Below, piece by piece: positions 1-11,404 of a DNA stretch of 64,000 bases. Source of the stretch: Heritiera littoralis. Taxonomy: Eukaryota > Streptophyta > Magnoliopsida > Malvales > Malvaceae. The stretch spans positions 4,472,001 through 4,536,000 of the forward strand of contig JAPDPK010000042.1 of NCBI GenBank assembly GCA_031772115.1, read 5' to 3'. A model generated the notes under the pieces. The model was not told the origin of the DNA and did not search any database. It worked only from the letters and a program-made list of their open reading frames with translations. Each line of letters starts with the position of its first letter. Position 1 is the first letter of the stretch. The position numbers and the translations under genes are program-made.

Positions 1-2232
1 TAAATAATTTCGCAAGAAGTTTCCAATTGGTAAGAAATTAAGCAAGCACCTAAGTATATCAATTGTTCTCTAAGGTCCAACTAAGGTGCATGGTAATACA
101 TCATGATTATGAGCTGAAATTAGATGACATATCATATACATGAGCTCATAAATCATTTTCAAGCAAGAGTGTGCATAGAATTAAGACATATAGCAATTAA
201 TTACAAATTCTAGAACACAAGAGTTTCATGCAAAAATATCATAAATGGATTCTTCTCTATATGTCATTTCAATCTAAGGAGCATGAGAAGAATTGTCAAT
301 TTAAAGCTTAGACCAATTGGCAATTTAGTTTCGGCTTACCAATTATTGAAAATATGGTTACCAATGATACTAATTGTTATTTCAATCTTAATACCAATTG
401 TTACTAATGGTTGACTTAGTCATTTTGCATGAATCTAATATTTATGTGTAGTGTGTTCATGTCAAGAAAATAATCATTCTAAAAATGCAAGAACACAATC
501 ACACACCATCAAATATGCATATAGATTAATTAAACATTAGCATACTATCATAAAGTATTAATCCATATTCATATTCACAAAGTTATACCATATGGAAGAT
601 TCAAAAAATCAAGGAATTCAAGCAAACACATTTTCTTCCATGGTTTCAAGTACAAAAATCCTATGCTTATTTTTCAATTCAAGTCCTTAATCAATTATGA
701 GCAAGGAAAGATTCATTAAAGCCTAAGTTCTTTAATAATTTGGCCATAAGAAAAATTTAAGTACATGGATGATAAAGTTTCATGCATTTGAACATTTAAG
801 ATCCATTTACCATCACAAATTATAGGCCAATGACCATTACCAATTATTGAATTTACATTTGAAATCAATCCACTAGATGTATAATTATCATGAAAACTAG
901 TGTGGAATGATAAGTCAAGCTAAGAGACATAATCCTATAAGCATGCTTGACTAAGATGAACAAAAGGAATGAAGAAGATTCATTATGCACTAGTTCATCA
1001 ATTTCTCAAATATATCCATAAATTCTTGAAATATTTCTCAAAACTATGTTTAAGCATTCATTGAAAGTATATTTCAAAATTATTTCAAGATTCATGAATG
1101 TTTTCAACAAGAAAAATGATTTTGCACTTGTGAGCTCAAGAAAAATGATATTAATTATTGAAAGTGGTACCATTTGTTGGAAATAACACAAATTGATGGA
1201 GTTGAGGCATGATATCAATGAAAAATGAATTTTCATATTGTAAAGATCATCAAAAAGAAGTTAAAACAATGAATTTTAAGTTGAGAAGAGAGAAAGTATC
1301 AAAACAATGAAAAGTTCTTCTCAATTTCGGTTGAAAACATGCAGAAAAGCCTTTCTGGCCTGGGGGGATCGATCCCTTTAGCAGGGGGATCGATCCCTTA
1401 TATGTTTCCTGCAGATTCTGCAGTTGTTTTGACAGAAAATTGAACTTGTGAGGTACCAAAACTCCGTTTTTGAGTAATTTAAGTCCAAGTAAGAATTTAA
1501 ACATTTGTAAAACATGATTTTGGACTTGTGTGAAAGAAAAACATGAATGAAAAACCATTTTACAAAAGATTTTGCAATTTTGGAAGAATTTACACAATAA
1601 AATGCATTTTGGGCCTCAAAGGAGGTCATTTCGAGATTTAAGTATATTTTGACCAAACCAATGCATTGAATTACATAAATATGTCAAAACAAACTTGTTC
1701 ACATAGATTTTAAGCATATATATCATCAAATCATACATCTTGTGAACAATATCCCATGATTTCCAACATACATATTCTTCATTAAAGCTCATGACATGGT
1801 ATTTTGCATGTATGACACATTTATTAGCTTTTGAGCAACTAAATATATTATCTAAACATATCAAACTTGCTCATACTACAAAATTTCAATAATCTTTTCA
1901 AAATCATCAAACATGCTTTTCATTCAATATATCAAGCACTCAACAATCATGCCTTTTGCTCAATCACAATGCATAATTAATCATTAACCAATTTTCTCAC
2001 AAAAAGTTTAAAGAGTAAGGAATTAAGCTTACAATACTCCTTTGCTAGAGAATGCTTTGCCTTGAATAGTTGAATCCACCTTGAGCCATTCTTTGAAGAA
2101 TTGTTGTGATGGATCCTCAAGCTTTTCCTTTTTCTCATTGGCATAAGCAATCTCCATGGGGGGTGTGTATAGCATTTGAACTCCATTGTTTCTTTGTATT
2201 CTTATGCTCTAACACTCCTACATCAGACAATT
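1..2232 (-). other. Non-coding interior of Copia-1 downstream of gag
   Basis: No convincing coding frame is present; the short frames here are chance frames. The region is homologous in reverse orientation to 61515-64000, for example the block around 960-1250 against 62580-62870 and the block at 111-150 against the last 40 bases of the window. It contains two copies of a GGGATCGATCCC palindrome (1361-1400) that also occurs in the LTR, and several ACCAATTG-type motifs (about 1-30 and 310-420). The conservation of a 2.2 kb non-coding tail in two separate copies shows that it is part of the transposed unit, not a local insertion. Confidence 0.7.
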
Positions 2233-3900
2233 TCAAACATGCTTTGGTACCCAAATTTTCTTGGGTCCATGAGAGTTAGTGCAAATAATTTTTGATCCTT
2301 TTGGGATCCATTTCAAGCACAAATCATCATTATTTATTGCATGCTTTGGCACCCACATTTTTCTAACTACTCTTCCTCTAAATGTGGTTTTCCTATATGT
2401 GCATGCTTGTGAAGAGTGTCCTATTCTATTGCATAGTGAGCATGTAAGAGATACATCATGCATAGTATTTTTGCTCACTAGGAAATTCTTAAGATGAGTT
2501 TCTTTTTGTTTAGCATTATAGCCTAACCCATCTTTGTCAAAGAAAGCTCTTTGGGTCTTTAACATATGATCTAGCTTTTGTTGACCCATATAAAACCTAG
2601 TAAATGAGTTATGCAAATTTGTATTCTTTTCATTCAACTCATTTATCTCTAAGTTAGCCTCTTCTAATTTCTTTTCAAATTCTAGCTTAGTATTAGTCAA
2701 GGCTTCCTTTTCTATTTTCAAATTAGCAATGATTTTCTTATATTTAGAATTCATGCATTGAAATTCATTTGCTAATTCATTAAAAGCATTTTGTAACTCA
2801 TCAAATGTAAAATCATTAGTTTCACTAGAACTAGAGCTAGCCTCATCGTCACTAATAGCCATAAAGCATGAGTAAGCTACCTCATTATCTATGTTTTCCT
2901 CATCGGAGCTATCACTATCGCTCCATGCAGCCATAAATGCTTTCTTCCTAGGTTTCCTATCCTTTTCTTTCCTAAGTAAGGGGCAATCTATCTTAGTATG
3001 ACCCGGTTCATTACACTCATAACACACTAAAGGGTCCTTTTCTCTTCTACTTGACTCTCATCTTTGATGTCTCCTATTATTTTCTTTTTCTTTCATTCTC
3101 ATGAACCTATTAAATCTTTTGGCAAACATTACCATTTCCTTCTCTTCCTCATTTCCACTCTCATCACTATCAGCTTCAAGGACCTCATGAGTGGAAGACT
3201 TAAGTGCTACCCCTACTTTCTTTGAAGGCACTTCATTTCTTTTCATTTTCATTTCATATGTAAGTAGGGAGCCCATAAGCTCATCTAGACACAAGGTATT
3301 TGGATCCTTAGACTCTTCTATTGCAGTTACCTTTACCTCCCATGACTTAGGCAAGCTATTCAAAATTTTCTTTACCATTTCAACATTGGAATAAGCCTTG
3401 CCTAGAGCCTTAAGTCCATTAATTATATCATTAAACCTAGTGAACATTTCGCTAATGGACTCATTTTCTTTCAACCTAAATAGCTCATAATCATGTGTGA
3501 GCATTCCTACTTTGGTCTCTCTAACTTGATTTGTCCCTTCATGTGTGATGCCTAGTTTATCCCATATTTGTTTAGCATTCTCACATAAAGAGACTCTATT
3601 ATACTCGTTGGGGCCTAAAGCACAAAAGAGGGTGTGCATAGCCTTGGCATTCATTTGTGCCAATCTCATGTCATTTGTGTCCCACTCATCCTCACTCTTA
3701 GGGACATCTTTTCCATCTACTTTCTTCATGGGAATTCTAGGACCATTCACTATAATTCTCCACACTTTATAATCATTTGATTGTACAAATAACATCATTC
3801 CAGTTTTCCAATATGAATAATTCTCACCATTGAAGAGTGGAGGTCTAACTAATGATTGTCCCTCTTCTCCTAAGGGTGTGCCTACATACAAGTGAGCCAT
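2233..3900 (-). pseudogene. gag: Copia-type gag with one internal stop
   Basis: The frame starts at ATG 3900 and stays in a single phase to the stop at 2233 (about 556 codons), interrupted only by TGA at 3058-3060. Residues 17 to about 220 form a UBN2-type Gag domain (RPPLFNGENYSYWK near the start). Two CCHC zinc knuckles follow, C-x2-C-x4-H-x4-C at residues 293-306 and 487-500, with a Ser/Asp/Glu-rich linker and a coiled coil (about 365-436) between them. The stop lies between the Gag domain and the first knuckle. Gag packages element RNA in cytoplasmic particles; a product ending at the TGA would keep the capsid part but lose both RNA-binding knuckles. The frame ends shortly after a WVPK motif and no pol follows. 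Confidence 0.9.
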
Positions 3901-3951
3901 TTAAGATCGTTTTGCTCGATAGAGGTTAGTCTAAATCAATCTCGAGCCCAA

Positions 3952-3963
3952 GCTCTGATACCA
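3952..3963 (-). other. Primer binding site of Copia-1
   Basis: On the minus strand this reads TGGTATCAGAGC, an exact match to the usual plant initiator tRNA-Met PBS, two bases inside the LTR end. It fixes the orientation and the 5' LTR/interior boundary. Confidence 0.93.
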
Positions 3964-4265
3964 ATTATTGGCTCTTATAGGCAATACCGAGAGGGGGGTG
4001 AATCGGTTTTTCATTAACCTTAGGTTCGTTTTTCGGTTCCTCTAAATTCTCTAGCCTATATTGATATTTTCTTTGTTCTCTAGGCTACTCAATTATACTA
4101 TATAAATTCAACACAATAAACACAAATATAATTGCAAATAACCAAAGAGAGTAAGGATAGAGAAATGTACGCAAGTGATTTATAGAGGTTCGGCAACCTT
4201 GCCTACGTCCTCTACCTTGAGACGCTCATAAGGATTTTCTCCAAATTCACTATCTTTGAATTTTT

Positions 4266-4400
4266 ATTACACTCCCTCTTTTTCTAGGCTAAAGAGAAAC
4301 CTCTCTCTTTTTCTAGGCTCAAGAGAAACCTCCCTCTTTTTCTTAGGCTAAAGAGAAACCTCCCTCTTTTTGTTATGATAAAGAGAAACCTCCCCTTTTA
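4266..4400 (-). repeat. Tandem array (about 30-bp unit) in the Copia-1 LTR
   Basis: About four to five imperfect copies of a unit containing CTCTTT and GAGAAACCTCCC, with a CTAGGCT core that decays along the array. The homologous array in Copia-2 (60057-60225) has a different copy number, so the array expands or contracts between copies. It lies downstream of the TATA box and would be in the transcript. Confidence 0.8.
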
Positions 4401-4644
4401 CAAGGAATGAATTGGTTTACAATGGGTGTAATCAAAGAAGGCCTCTAAGAAGGCAAATGATTACAAAGATTAAGCACAAGCAAAAAGCCTATACAATATT
4501 TGTGCTATTCTATACAAGGAATATGAGAGTGATAGAAGATATTGAATTCTAGCTCTTGAACTCTTTGATTTGCTTGAAGAGATGAAGAAATTGAAGAATG
4601 ATATGTCTTGGGTGCTCTCTCTCCTTTCTTCAGCTTCCAAGCCT

Positions 4645-4653
4645 CTATTTATA
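4645..4653 (-). promoter_or_regulatory. TATA box in the Copia-1 LTR
   Basis: Minus-strand TATAAATAG, followed by AGGCTT. The same motif with the same flank occurs in the Copia-2 LTR (59795-59803). Being conserved between two diverged copies makes a pol II promoter role likely. Confidence 0.7.
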
Positions 4654-4750
4654 GTCCATTGGATGTGTTCTAGACGTTGGTTGGAGCCAAAACTTGAATA
4701 TGACCGTTGTGTCTCACAAAACTAGCCGATATTGCACTTTTTCATCGCGA

Positions 4751-4920
4751 CGAATCGATCCCATGCCCAAAGGGATCGATCCCTTTAGTCCAGAGTCTTA
4801 ATTCTTGGCTTGATGGACCTTGGAAGCCATTCTGCCAAAAAGGGATCGATCCCTTTTCTCAAGGGATCGATCCCTTCAGACAGGGGATCCATCCCTTTGA
4901 TCAGGGGATCCATCCCTTAC
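4751..4920. repeat. Cluster of GGGATCGATCCC palindromes in the Copia-1 LTR
   Basis: Perfect palindromes at 4769-4786, 4837-4856 (AAAAGGGATCGATCCCTTTT, 20 bp) and 4861-4876, plus degenerate ones (GGGGATCCATCCC) at 4883 and 4903. The same motif recurs downstream of gag in this element and in both places in Copia-2. Confidence 0.85.
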
Positions 4921-5289
4921 AATATTCTTTTGCGTTTTCTAGGTCTTTAGGCATTAAAAACATTCTAAAACCAATTTTGAGTATTTTTAAATATGACATG
5001 ATTTTAAAAACATGAATTTGAGTCTAAAAAATTTATCAAGTAATTTTCTTAAAATATATTCAATAATTTCATAAGAAAATTACTTAAACCAATAATTAAA
5101 AAATGTTTTCTAAATTGATTAAAGCCAATAAAGATAATCAATTAAATCATGGTTTTATATTTGATAAAAGCACTTAATATGGTTTATGAAAATCATAATT
5201 GATGAAGCAAATTTACAATATGAATCAAACATTTAAGATTACTTAAGTTTTTGTCATTTCGAAATATATATGTCAATTTAAAGCTAACA

Positions 5290-5455
5290 AGCTCCTTGTA
5301 AGAGTCCCGCCCGTTTGAATCGGCTGTCGGCGAGCATCCCCTAGGCGATCCTTTCGCCCCAGGTTTACCCTTACAAGTGAGTCGGCGACCACATAGTTCG
5401 CCCATATCTCACATCATATTGTCCATTACGGGTCGCCCATCATTGGGTCGCCCGT
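5290..5455 (-). other. Conserved GC-rich block of family-A interior (A1 copy)
   Basis: A GC-rich stretch in AT-rich surroundings with the direct repeat GGGTCGCCC (about 5429-5455). It is strongly similar to 23281-23440 (A3, other strand) and 52868-53035 (A2). It does not encode a recognisable protein; whether it is a packaging, dimerisation or other RNA element is unknown. Confidence 0.65.
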
Positions 5456-7059
5456 CTCATTTTTTCTCAAGGGTCCTGAAGAACTTAGGTTAGTTGTCAT
5501 CTTCTTCTTTTTATCACTTTACTGTTCTTATAAATATTCTCCAATTTACAATACTCCATACAGTACATCAATTTGCAATGCATGTCTCCAAATGCTCCGG
5601 TTCTATAAATAAATATTCATTTAATACCTCAAAAATAGTATAAGTGTATAGAACCTCGATCAATCGTACTGTTATGGATTTCATTATCTGTACTTATCTC
5701 TTTCTTATTCATCATCTGTAATCATATTACTTTTCATCATATCCCATGATCCTGTAATCATATCCCGTTAATATACTTTTTAATTCAGACCCTCAAAAAT
5801 CAATAATAAGTTCACTCATCCTGCGACTTCCCTATAACCATTCGGGTCACGTCAACAATATAATTGTAGGTAAGATTAAATAATCGGGACCGTTATACAC
5901 ATATTATGTCCTTATACCATCAATAACTCCATTACTATCAATATATTCAAAATCGACTTGATTTTATCACTATTCAAACCATAATCCCATATAAGGGCAT
6001 TTTCGTCATTTTCACATTTATTTCTTTTTCTTCAATATACATTTAAATCAGTGATCTTATTATTTATTTGCTGATAGTACCCCTTTCTCATACCAATATC
6101 AGCAGTTTAAAATCTTTTTCGATTTCGACAGAGAAATCCAATAGAATCCATAATTGGATTATTTTGCCTGCAATGTAGCTTTACATCATCAATTTCTCTG
6201 TCAAATCGGTCAATTCCAACTTCTGGTGATCTATTTTGACTCGCGGCAAAATTTTAAGGGTAGGGGTATTTTGGTCATTTTTGGCCAAAAATTTTCTCTC
6301 TCCTCAAAATACCTTTTATTGATGATCTTAATGTCTATTTAATTCTCTCTCCTCAAAATATTCACTTTACTTCTTTTCATTTTTCGTCTCATATTACGTG
6401 TATTTTACATATTAAGAGAATTTTCGGTGATTTCATAATCACCATTCTCGAAGAGGATTTTCGGTGATTTCCTTATCACCATTCTCGAAAACATGAATAA
6501 TTTAAAATCATTTTCATTTTACTCATATTTTTATGAAAATATTCATTTTCTCGATTTTCGTGGATGAAAATCATTTCTCGTGACATAAAATCATTTATTA
6601 TGATTTTCAGTAATTTTCAAAAATTTTTCGATAATTTTTCGGCAGTATAACGGCTGCCGATTGGCTAGCCTCCTGCACGAAAAATACAGTTTATAATTTC
6701 AACTGATACTTCACCACAATTTTCCAACCAATCATTCATCTTAATATTTTCATAAATATTTTCATAAAATATTTCATAATTAAAATCATGCAGACTGAAT
6801 ATCCCTACAGTGCTGCACATGCATCCCTTACCTGTTCCGGGTCGGCGACCGCCTCGTTCGTCGCGCCCGTGTTCATCTTGCCTGATTCATCGGCTCGATC
6901 ATCGAGGAAATTTTCTGGAAATTAAATTCTAAATTTAGAATTTTTCCATAATTATTTAAATAAATAAATTATTTAAATAATTTATCACTTTCCGGGATTT
7001 CTTACCGATTCCCGTAATTTTTGGGTTTTCGAATTCTCGACATTTCCCGAAATTTCCAA

Positions 7060-7700
7060 AATTCTCCTTTTTCTCTCTTTCTTCGTTTTCCTCTTTTCTT
7101 TCTTTCTTTTCCTTTTTCTTTTTCTTTTCTTTTTCTTTCTTTCTTTTCTTTTCTTTTTCTTTTTCCTTTTCTTGTTCCTTCCCCTTTTTCCCTTCTTGGC
7201 CGGACCCGTCAGACCGATCAGATTGGTTCACCGTTGGTTCTTCTTCTGCGACAAGTTCTCTGGCGGTTCGGTGGCTTAGCAGCTGGCCGGCACCACGGCG
7301 AGTCTGGATCTGGCCTTCGTTCATCCCGAATCGACGGCACGGCGGCGGATCTACTCGGTTTACCTTCGGTTTCTTCTCCTCCTCCGTCGGCCTTCCTCCG
7401 CTGTTCTCCGCCTCAACCGTGGCCTCCCCATGTCTCCCACTTCCTTCGGTGGTGCTTCGGTGACAGTAGCGGTGACCAATTTGGCTGGCGCCACCCATTC
7501 CTCTTTTTCTTTTCTCTTCCGGTTTTTCGCCGGTTTCGATTCTGTTTTCTCTTCTTTCCTTTTCTCTTCTCTCTTTTCTTTTTTTCCGTCACCGGTCACC
7601 TTCCTCTTCTTTCTCCTTCGCCGGCGACATCGATCCTCCCTCTTCTCCTTTCCTTCTCCGGCGACAGTGGCCGGCAGCCACTTGGGGGGGAAAGAATCGG
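7060..7700. other. Pyrimidine tract plus GC-rich island in the A1 LTR
   Basis: About 130 bp of almost pure C/T on the plus strand (purine-rich on the element's sense strand) is followed by about 500 bp of GC-rich sequence full of GCCGG motifs, then by very AT-rich sequence. The same order occurs in A2 (48390-49020 and 57190-57840) and in A3 (19200-19800, reversed). It yields long open frames without recognisable domains. Confidence 0.7.
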
Positions 7701-8101
7701 GAGGCTTCCGATTCTTTCTCTTTTTTCCTATTTATTTTTACTTTATTTGATATTATAATTATACATTATACATATATATTATACTTATATTATATATATG
7801 TATTGTATATTAATAATATGTATACATATTGTATATAGATAAAATATATGTAATACATATATGTATACTTATATACTTTTAATTTAACTAACATTTATAT
7901 ATTTCTTTATATAAATGTAAAAACTTCCATATATATTGTATTTACAATATATATATATATGTATTTAAACTTTAATGTAAAATAATATTTACATTTTTTT
8001 CTCATATATGTATATATTTATATATACATAAAATGTCATACTTGAATACATATGTATTTATTTAAATTAAAAAAATAGTATATATACTTATATATATCCA
8101 T

Positions 8102-8662
8102 GGATATTTAATATATACTATATACCATACGGTATTTAAATACATATGTATTTGCATAAAAATACATTTATATAATATATAATTATATAAATATATTTCA
8201 CATTTCCTTTTTCATTTTTTTTATTTAATTTGGATTTCCATTTATCCAAATTAAATTTCCTCCTTTCATTATTTTCCATAATTTCATTTTCCTTTTTTTT
8301 ATTTCTTATTTAATTTGGATTTCCATTTATCCAAATTAAATTTCCTCAATTTTATCCAAATTAATTTTCTCCACTTCTTCAGGATATTTAATATATACTA
8401 TATACCATACGGTATTTAAATACATATGTATTTGCATAAAAATAAATTTATATAATATATAATTATATAAATATATTTAACATTTCCTTTTTCATTTTTT
8501 TTTATTTAATTTGGATTTCCATTTATCCAAATTAAATTTCCTCCTTTCATTATTTTCCATAATTTCATTTTCCTTTTTTTTATTTCTTATTTAATTTGGA
8601 TTTCCATTTATCCAAATTAAATTTCCTCAGTTTTATCCAAATTAATTTTCTCCACTTCTTCA
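8102..8662 (-). repeat. 280-bp tandem duplication in the A1 LTR
   Basis: Units 8102-8381 and 8382-8662 are almost identical, beginning GGATATTTAATATATAC and ending CCACTTCTTCA. Each contains two copies of a 13-bp-stem inverted repeat (ATTTAATTTGGAT, 8-base loop, ATCCAAATTAAAT), for example at 8223-8256 and 8308-8341. The duplication is absent from A2 and A3, so it is private to A1. Confidence 0.88.
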
Positions 8663-8800
8663 CTTCATCAATTTCGGGAATTTCAACGATATTCCCATCT
8701 CGTAAATAAATTTTATTTATTTACTTTAATTTATTTATTTTCTCTTATCTATTTTCTTAAATATTAATTTCCAATAATTGGAAAATTTGCGGTTATCACA

Positions 8801-11082
8801 ATAACTGAATAAGAAATTTACTCACTATTCATATTCAAAAATATAAACTCCAAATTATATATCATAAAGATCATGAATATCATGCAAGAAACAATGAAAG
8901 AAGCAATCTTTAATAATATAAAATTAGAATTAATAATCAAGATTATAAACTAGCAAGTAAGAACACACAAACAATAAAATTTAAATAAAGAAAACAAAAT
9001 CAGAATTAAAAATAATAAAGAAATCAGCAAAAGAGAAAAAAAATAAGAAGAATAAAATTTTTATTAAATCTACTCTGAAAACTTTACAAGAGAGAAAAGG
9101 GGGGAAGAGGGATCTGATTTTTATGAGAGCCAATGTACTCTTTAGATAGACTTAAGAATGTTAGGTAGAGTGGAAGTCTGAGAAGAGTTTTAATTGGTTT
9201 AAACTCTTTTTAGAACTTCTCTCTCTTTGCGATTCTTTCTCTACTTAAGCTCTGTTTCCCTACTTTATTATGTTCTCTTAAAAATAATTAAAACTTTAAG
9301 ACATAACAAAATTTTAAGACATGTCTTGTCTCAGCCAAATTTTGTCTTCACAAAATCTTGTCTTGGCCTTGCTTTGTTGGAACTTTCTAAATATAGAAAT
9401 TCTGGGTATATTTTCGTTACAAATTTCTATAAATATTTGACCCATCAAACAAACTTCGATTTTCGAGATCTTGTATATTTCGAAAACCTTAAGAAGTCCT
9501 CTACAACTTCCATGATGGCTACTTCTTGAGATCAGGTCATTAAGATGGTTAGAAATGTCAATCTTTCAAACTGGAAAGAAAATACTGCACTTTGGTTTTT
9601 TTAGCTTCAATTAATTCCAACATTGATATGTAATACCTAAATCATAAAATTAACATTAGCAAACTCTTTTAGGCATAAAACATCAATAAATCAAATATAT
9701 TAGCACATATATAATTCACAAAATATCATCCTATCAAATTCTCCCACACTTAGCTTTTGCTAGTCCTCTAACAAACCTAGACTAACTTCCTAAAGAACTA
9801 AATCCTACAGTCCTATTCCTGAGTCTTAACTCACTTTCGTAGGAATCATGATGCATTTAGCATATGCAACAAGCCTTTAAACCCCTAGGTTACCTTAGTG
9901 GATGAGTTGTGTCTTGTGAGGGCTTTCAGAAGACACAAAATCATTTACTTAAGACTCAATCATGAAAATTTAAAAGACTTAAAATAAAATTTTCAAAATA
10001 AAGACTCAAAAACAAAGACTAAGATCATGGATATATTTTCAAATCTTTTAACTCTCAACTCATAACTTCAACAATAGTTAAATAATAAAGTAAATCATAT
10101 TTTAATCATTACTTCTCATATTCATGCATACTTCTAAATAAATTTATGCAAAATTCATAATTAACATAATTGAAACATATAATATCAACTTTGCAATTAT
10201 CCATCTTCTATTAATACAAGCTTAGGCAATAGATCTTAGAACCCTTTTATTTTCTTTCTCTTTTTTTTCTTTTTCTTTTTCTTTTTTTCCTTTTCTTTTT
10301 TTTTTCCGAGGTATCAACAATGGTTTCCCTAAGTACTTACTTGCCTTTTTACGCGAATATTTGTGATACCAACACCTGATTACTCAACAAGTAAGCCTTC
10401 TTTTAGAGTGCTTTGCATACTCATATTTCAAGTCAATTACAAAAAACTACAATAGAGAATAAGCAACTTAAAACATTGGAGTAGAAATTTACACCTTTCA
10501 TCCTTTATTTTTATATTTCTTCCTTTTTCTTCTTCTTCTTCTTCTTCTTCTTCTTTTCTTTTATTTGTTATTTTTTTAGGTTCTTGTCTATTTAACCTAT
10601 GCTAGTACTAATTTCAATGAATAAATCACATTATTAATATTATATGAAAAAAATCATAATTAATCATGAATTCACATAAATTCTTTAGAAAGCATTCACT
10701 TCAACAATAATAACAATTAAAATACTCTTAACTCTCTTATAAAACCATGTTTTAGCTTAGAATCAATTATTAAAAGAAAAAAAATATATCATGAACTTTT
10801 AATACTTTAAAAACTTGACCCTCTTTTTTTTATATTTTAACTTTTATTTCTTTTTCCTATTTTTTTTAAATTTATAGACTCACTCTAAACCATTATTCCC
10901 CCCACACTTAAATCTTACTTTGTCCCCAAAGTAACTCTAGCATGTAAAGAAGAATAATATAAACTCACAAATTAAAATAGTAATACAAGAAAAGGAAAGA
11001 AATACTCCCTCTTTTACATCCTTAGGTTGCCTCCAAGTAGAGCTTTTGTTTAATGTCGTTGGCTCGACATTGCCACGTTCCA
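8801..11082 (-). mobile_element. Non-coding part of a Ty3/gypsy-type remnant
   Basis: This AT-rich block lies downstream (minus strand) of the protease fragment at 11083-11328. It holds sequences such as CCCACACTTAG (about 9746) and CCCACACTTAAATC (about 10911) that I associate with plant gypsy elements of the Athila/Tat kind; that association is from memory. It also holds pyrimidine-rich stretches at 10250-10305 and 10500-10560. No LTR ends or PBS could be fixed, and no coding region is supported. Confidence 0.5.
10527..10554. repeat. (TTC)n microsatellite
   Basis: About nine uninterrupted TTC/CTT units inside a pyrimidine-rich stretch. Confidence 0.9.
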
Positions 11083-11328
11083 TCATCCAATCCCTAATGC
11101 AAACCTTTTCTTTGATTTCTTTTGGCTTTGACTCATGGTTGCTTCTCCAAAGATTTTGAATTGTATAATCTCACCATCAAACCCCATGGTGAATCTCTCC
11201 TTGTCCACAACTATCTTGGCTTTGGATGTCTTCAAGAATGGTCTCCCTAGTAGCATTGGTGTTGGAAAAGGAGAATTATCATCCTCCATATCAAGAATAT
11301 AGAAATCTACTGGGAAGACTAAATTATC
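11083..11328 (-). pseudogene. Retropepsin fragment of a Ty3/gypsy element
   Basis: The minus-strand frame, about 82 residues, contains the pattern FPVDFYILDMEDD and then ILLGRPFL-like MLLGRPFLKT. This matches the C-terminal half of plant gypsy aspartic proteases, which mature Gag-Pol. The catalytic D-S/T-G motif would lie upstream (above 11328), but there the sequence is replaced by a family-D LTR beginning TGTCACAG at 11329, so the gene is cut. The frame ends at about 11083 with no RT after it. An Athila/Tat-like origin is likely but not proven. Confidence 0.75.
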
Positions 11329-11404
11329 TGTCACAGTTCATATATACAGTATTCACCACAGTTTCACATACATAATGATGGTTAGGTTGTCTGTGATGCC
11401 TTTA

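Larger units (their letters stand above)
1..5289 (-). mobile_element. Copia-1: partial Ty1/copia-like, gag-bearing LTR element
   Basis: Reading on the minus strand, the order is LTR (5289 to 3966), a PBS complementary to initiator tRNA-Met, a short leader, a gag frame (3900 to 2233) and then about 2.2 kb without coding capacity up to the window edge. No protease, integrase, RT or RNase H motif is visible after gag, although a normal copia element would have them there. The outer edge at 5289/5290 is sharp: beyond it lies family-A interior sequence. The 5 bases AGCTC (5290-5294) would be the target duplication, but the other copy is out of the window. The UBN2-type Gag with CCHC knuckles suggests a SIRE-like copia lineage; that assignment is inference. 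It may be a gag-only non-autonomous element (TR-GAG type) or a normal element with pol deleted. Confidence 0.85.
3966..5289 (-). repeat. LTR of Copia-1
   Basis: The LTR is about 1324 bp. Its 5' end (at 5289) reads TGTTAGCTTTAAATTG on the minus strand and its 3' end reads GAGCCAATA, next to the PBS; the Copia-2 LTR ends in GAGCCAACA, so the terminal CA dinucleotide context has mutated here. Inside are a TATA box (4645-4653), GGGATCGATCCC palindromes (4751-4920) and a tandem array of about 30-bp units (4266-4400). The boundaries come from aligning this LTR in reverse orientation with 59230-60525. Confidence 0.88.
5290..8800 (-). mobile_element. A1: deleted family-A LARD-like element
   Basis: The right edge (8800) is the minus-strand LTR start TGTGATAACCG, as in A2 (58664, 49861). 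The sequence from 8800 down to about 6355 is the 5' part of a family-A LTR, then it jumps directly to family-A interior (about 6342-5290, matching 52868-54200 of A2). The 3' part of the LTR, the PBS and the start of the interior are therefore deleted. The left end is cut by Copia-1, which landed inside the tRNA-like segment of the interior. No coding potential. The open frames near 7000-7750 are low-complexity by-products of C/T-rich and GC-rich LTR sequence. Confidence 0.82.

Noticed and set aside
4707..5015. Frames with repeated GSIP/GIDPF peptides (also 1250-1597 and 62326-62577)
   Set aside because: These are translations of the GGGATCGATCCC palindromes and occur on whichever strand lacks stops; not coding.
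7021..7758. Long open frames in the GC-rich island of family-A LTRs (also 19242-19670, 48560-49137, 57362-57939)
   Set aside because: Low-complexity Phe/Ser/Pro/Arg-rich translations, several overlapping frames on both strands, no known domain, and the frames are not conserved between A1, A2 and A3. The two A2 copies agree only because they are the two LTRs.
9227..9529. 100-codon plus-strand frame
   Set aside because: No recognisable domain, AT-driven composition, and opposite to the direction of the surrounding gypsy remnant.
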